Assembly: GCA_900316985.1 (NCBI GenBank)
Contig: ONFE01000005.1
Coordinates: 1 to 64,000 of the forward strand
DNA from: an uncultured Prevotellaceae bacterium
Lineage (GTDB): Bacteria > Bacteroidota > Bacteroidia > Bacteroidales > Bacteroidaceae
Reading direction: 5' to 3'
Length of the DNA stretch: 64,000 bases
Positions 63,876 through 64,000 of this stretch are shown one piece after another. Within the stretch, counting starts at the first letter, position 1; every line of letters starts with the position of its first letter. Below the pieces are notes generated by a model that worked only from the letters and a program-made list of their open reading frames with translations, had not been told where the DNA came from and ran no database searches. Position numbers and translations under genes: made by a program.

Positions 63876-64000
63876 TCAAATCAACACACTATAATCGCGG
63901 CTATATCGAAGCATCTGCTCGGTGTAGCCTTCCGTATAATCGAGTTCCACATCCACAATCTTCCCATCGCTATTCTCGACTGGCTTCATCACGGGATTGA
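63876..64000 (-). CDS. C-terminal end of an unidentified protein (partial)
   Basis: The frame enters from the right edge on the minus strand and stops with TGA at 63876-63878. The visible 41 codons end YTEGYTEQMLRYSRDYSVLI. I do not recognise the family. The stop abuts the ATG of the AlkD-like gene, so the two are translationally close. Confidence 0.6.
   Translation of the reverse strand, partial: NPVMKPVENSDGKIVDVELDYTEGYTEQMLRYSRDYSVLI

Overview
The window looks like a chromosomal segment of a Prevotella-like member of the Bacteroidales. The clues are seen directly in the sequence. Many genes are preceded by the Bacteroidetes -7 box TAnnTTTG. There is a TonB-dependent receptor with an N-terminal carboxypeptidase-regulatory domain, a secreted protein with a type IX-secretion-like C-terminal tail, a GH97 glycosidase, a DUF4270 lipoprotein, a pyrophosphate-dependent phosphofructokinase and a methylmalonyl-CoA decarboxylase cluster. 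No rRNA, tRNA, CRISPR array, prophage or intact insertion sequence was seen. Most of the window is ordinary core genome, with accessory sequence mainly at the left edge and in a few intergenic spaces.

Layout. 1-2.8 kb: the end of an unidentified gene, a repeat-rich 520-bp spacer, then a large secreted protein paired with a small acidic protein. 2.8-9.6 kb, mostly minus strand: AlaX-like editing protein, cytoplasmic GH13 amylase and fabD (one tight operon), a Crp-type regulator, lepA, a small lipoprotein and yebC. 9.6-17.6 kb: pheT, a TonB receptor, and the methylmalonyl-CoA epimerase/decarboxylase operon. 17.6-25 kb: a transporter with panB, a HAD phosphatase, then a co-directional run (RsiV-like lipoprotein, rsmG, MBL hydrolase, ruvC, double-ABC ATPase, small secreted protein). 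25-35.6 kb: DUF6057-like membrane protein, glgB, YhcH, a MORN protein, kdsB, a FadL-type porin, a Tyr/Trp-rich secreted protein, prmA and a GH25 lysozyme-like protein. 35.6-44.7 kb: pfp, acyltransferase, amidase-like lipoprotein, YgiQ overlapping a PP2C-like gene, and a LuxR regulator. 44.9-54.4 kb: galE, GH97-AraC-dapA, truA, a CDF transporter, deoD and panD-panC. 54.6-64 kb: short glycogen synthase, DUF4270 lipoprotein, a 40-residue ORF, phytase-like protein, rubrerythrin with a PerR-like regulator, an acetylesterase, hisS, purA, a second Fur protein and an AlkD-like protein.

Themes. Storage polysaccharide genes (GH13, glgB, short GT5 synthase) are scattered rather than clustered. Pantothenate genes are split (panB at 19 kb, panC-panD at 53 kb), but panB and panC share an extended promoter sequence. 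PerR, rubrerythrin and a phytase-like protein form a likely peroxide-response operon.

The most unusual signal is intergenic. Four arrays (290-377, 14648-14754, 30936-31063, 52319-52406) all have an exact 22-bp period but mostly different cores. Each has a conserved 13-16-bp core and a variable remainder. Two of the four share a core (CAAAGTATCATCCG-like), and those two lie next to related AT-rich segments, one of which is bounded by a perfect 31-bp inverted repeat. Other points of note are a 152-bp out-of-frame overlap between ygiQ and a PP2C-like gene, a methylmalonyl-CoA epimerase with no normal start codon, and promoters placed so close to ATG that leaderless transcripts are likely.
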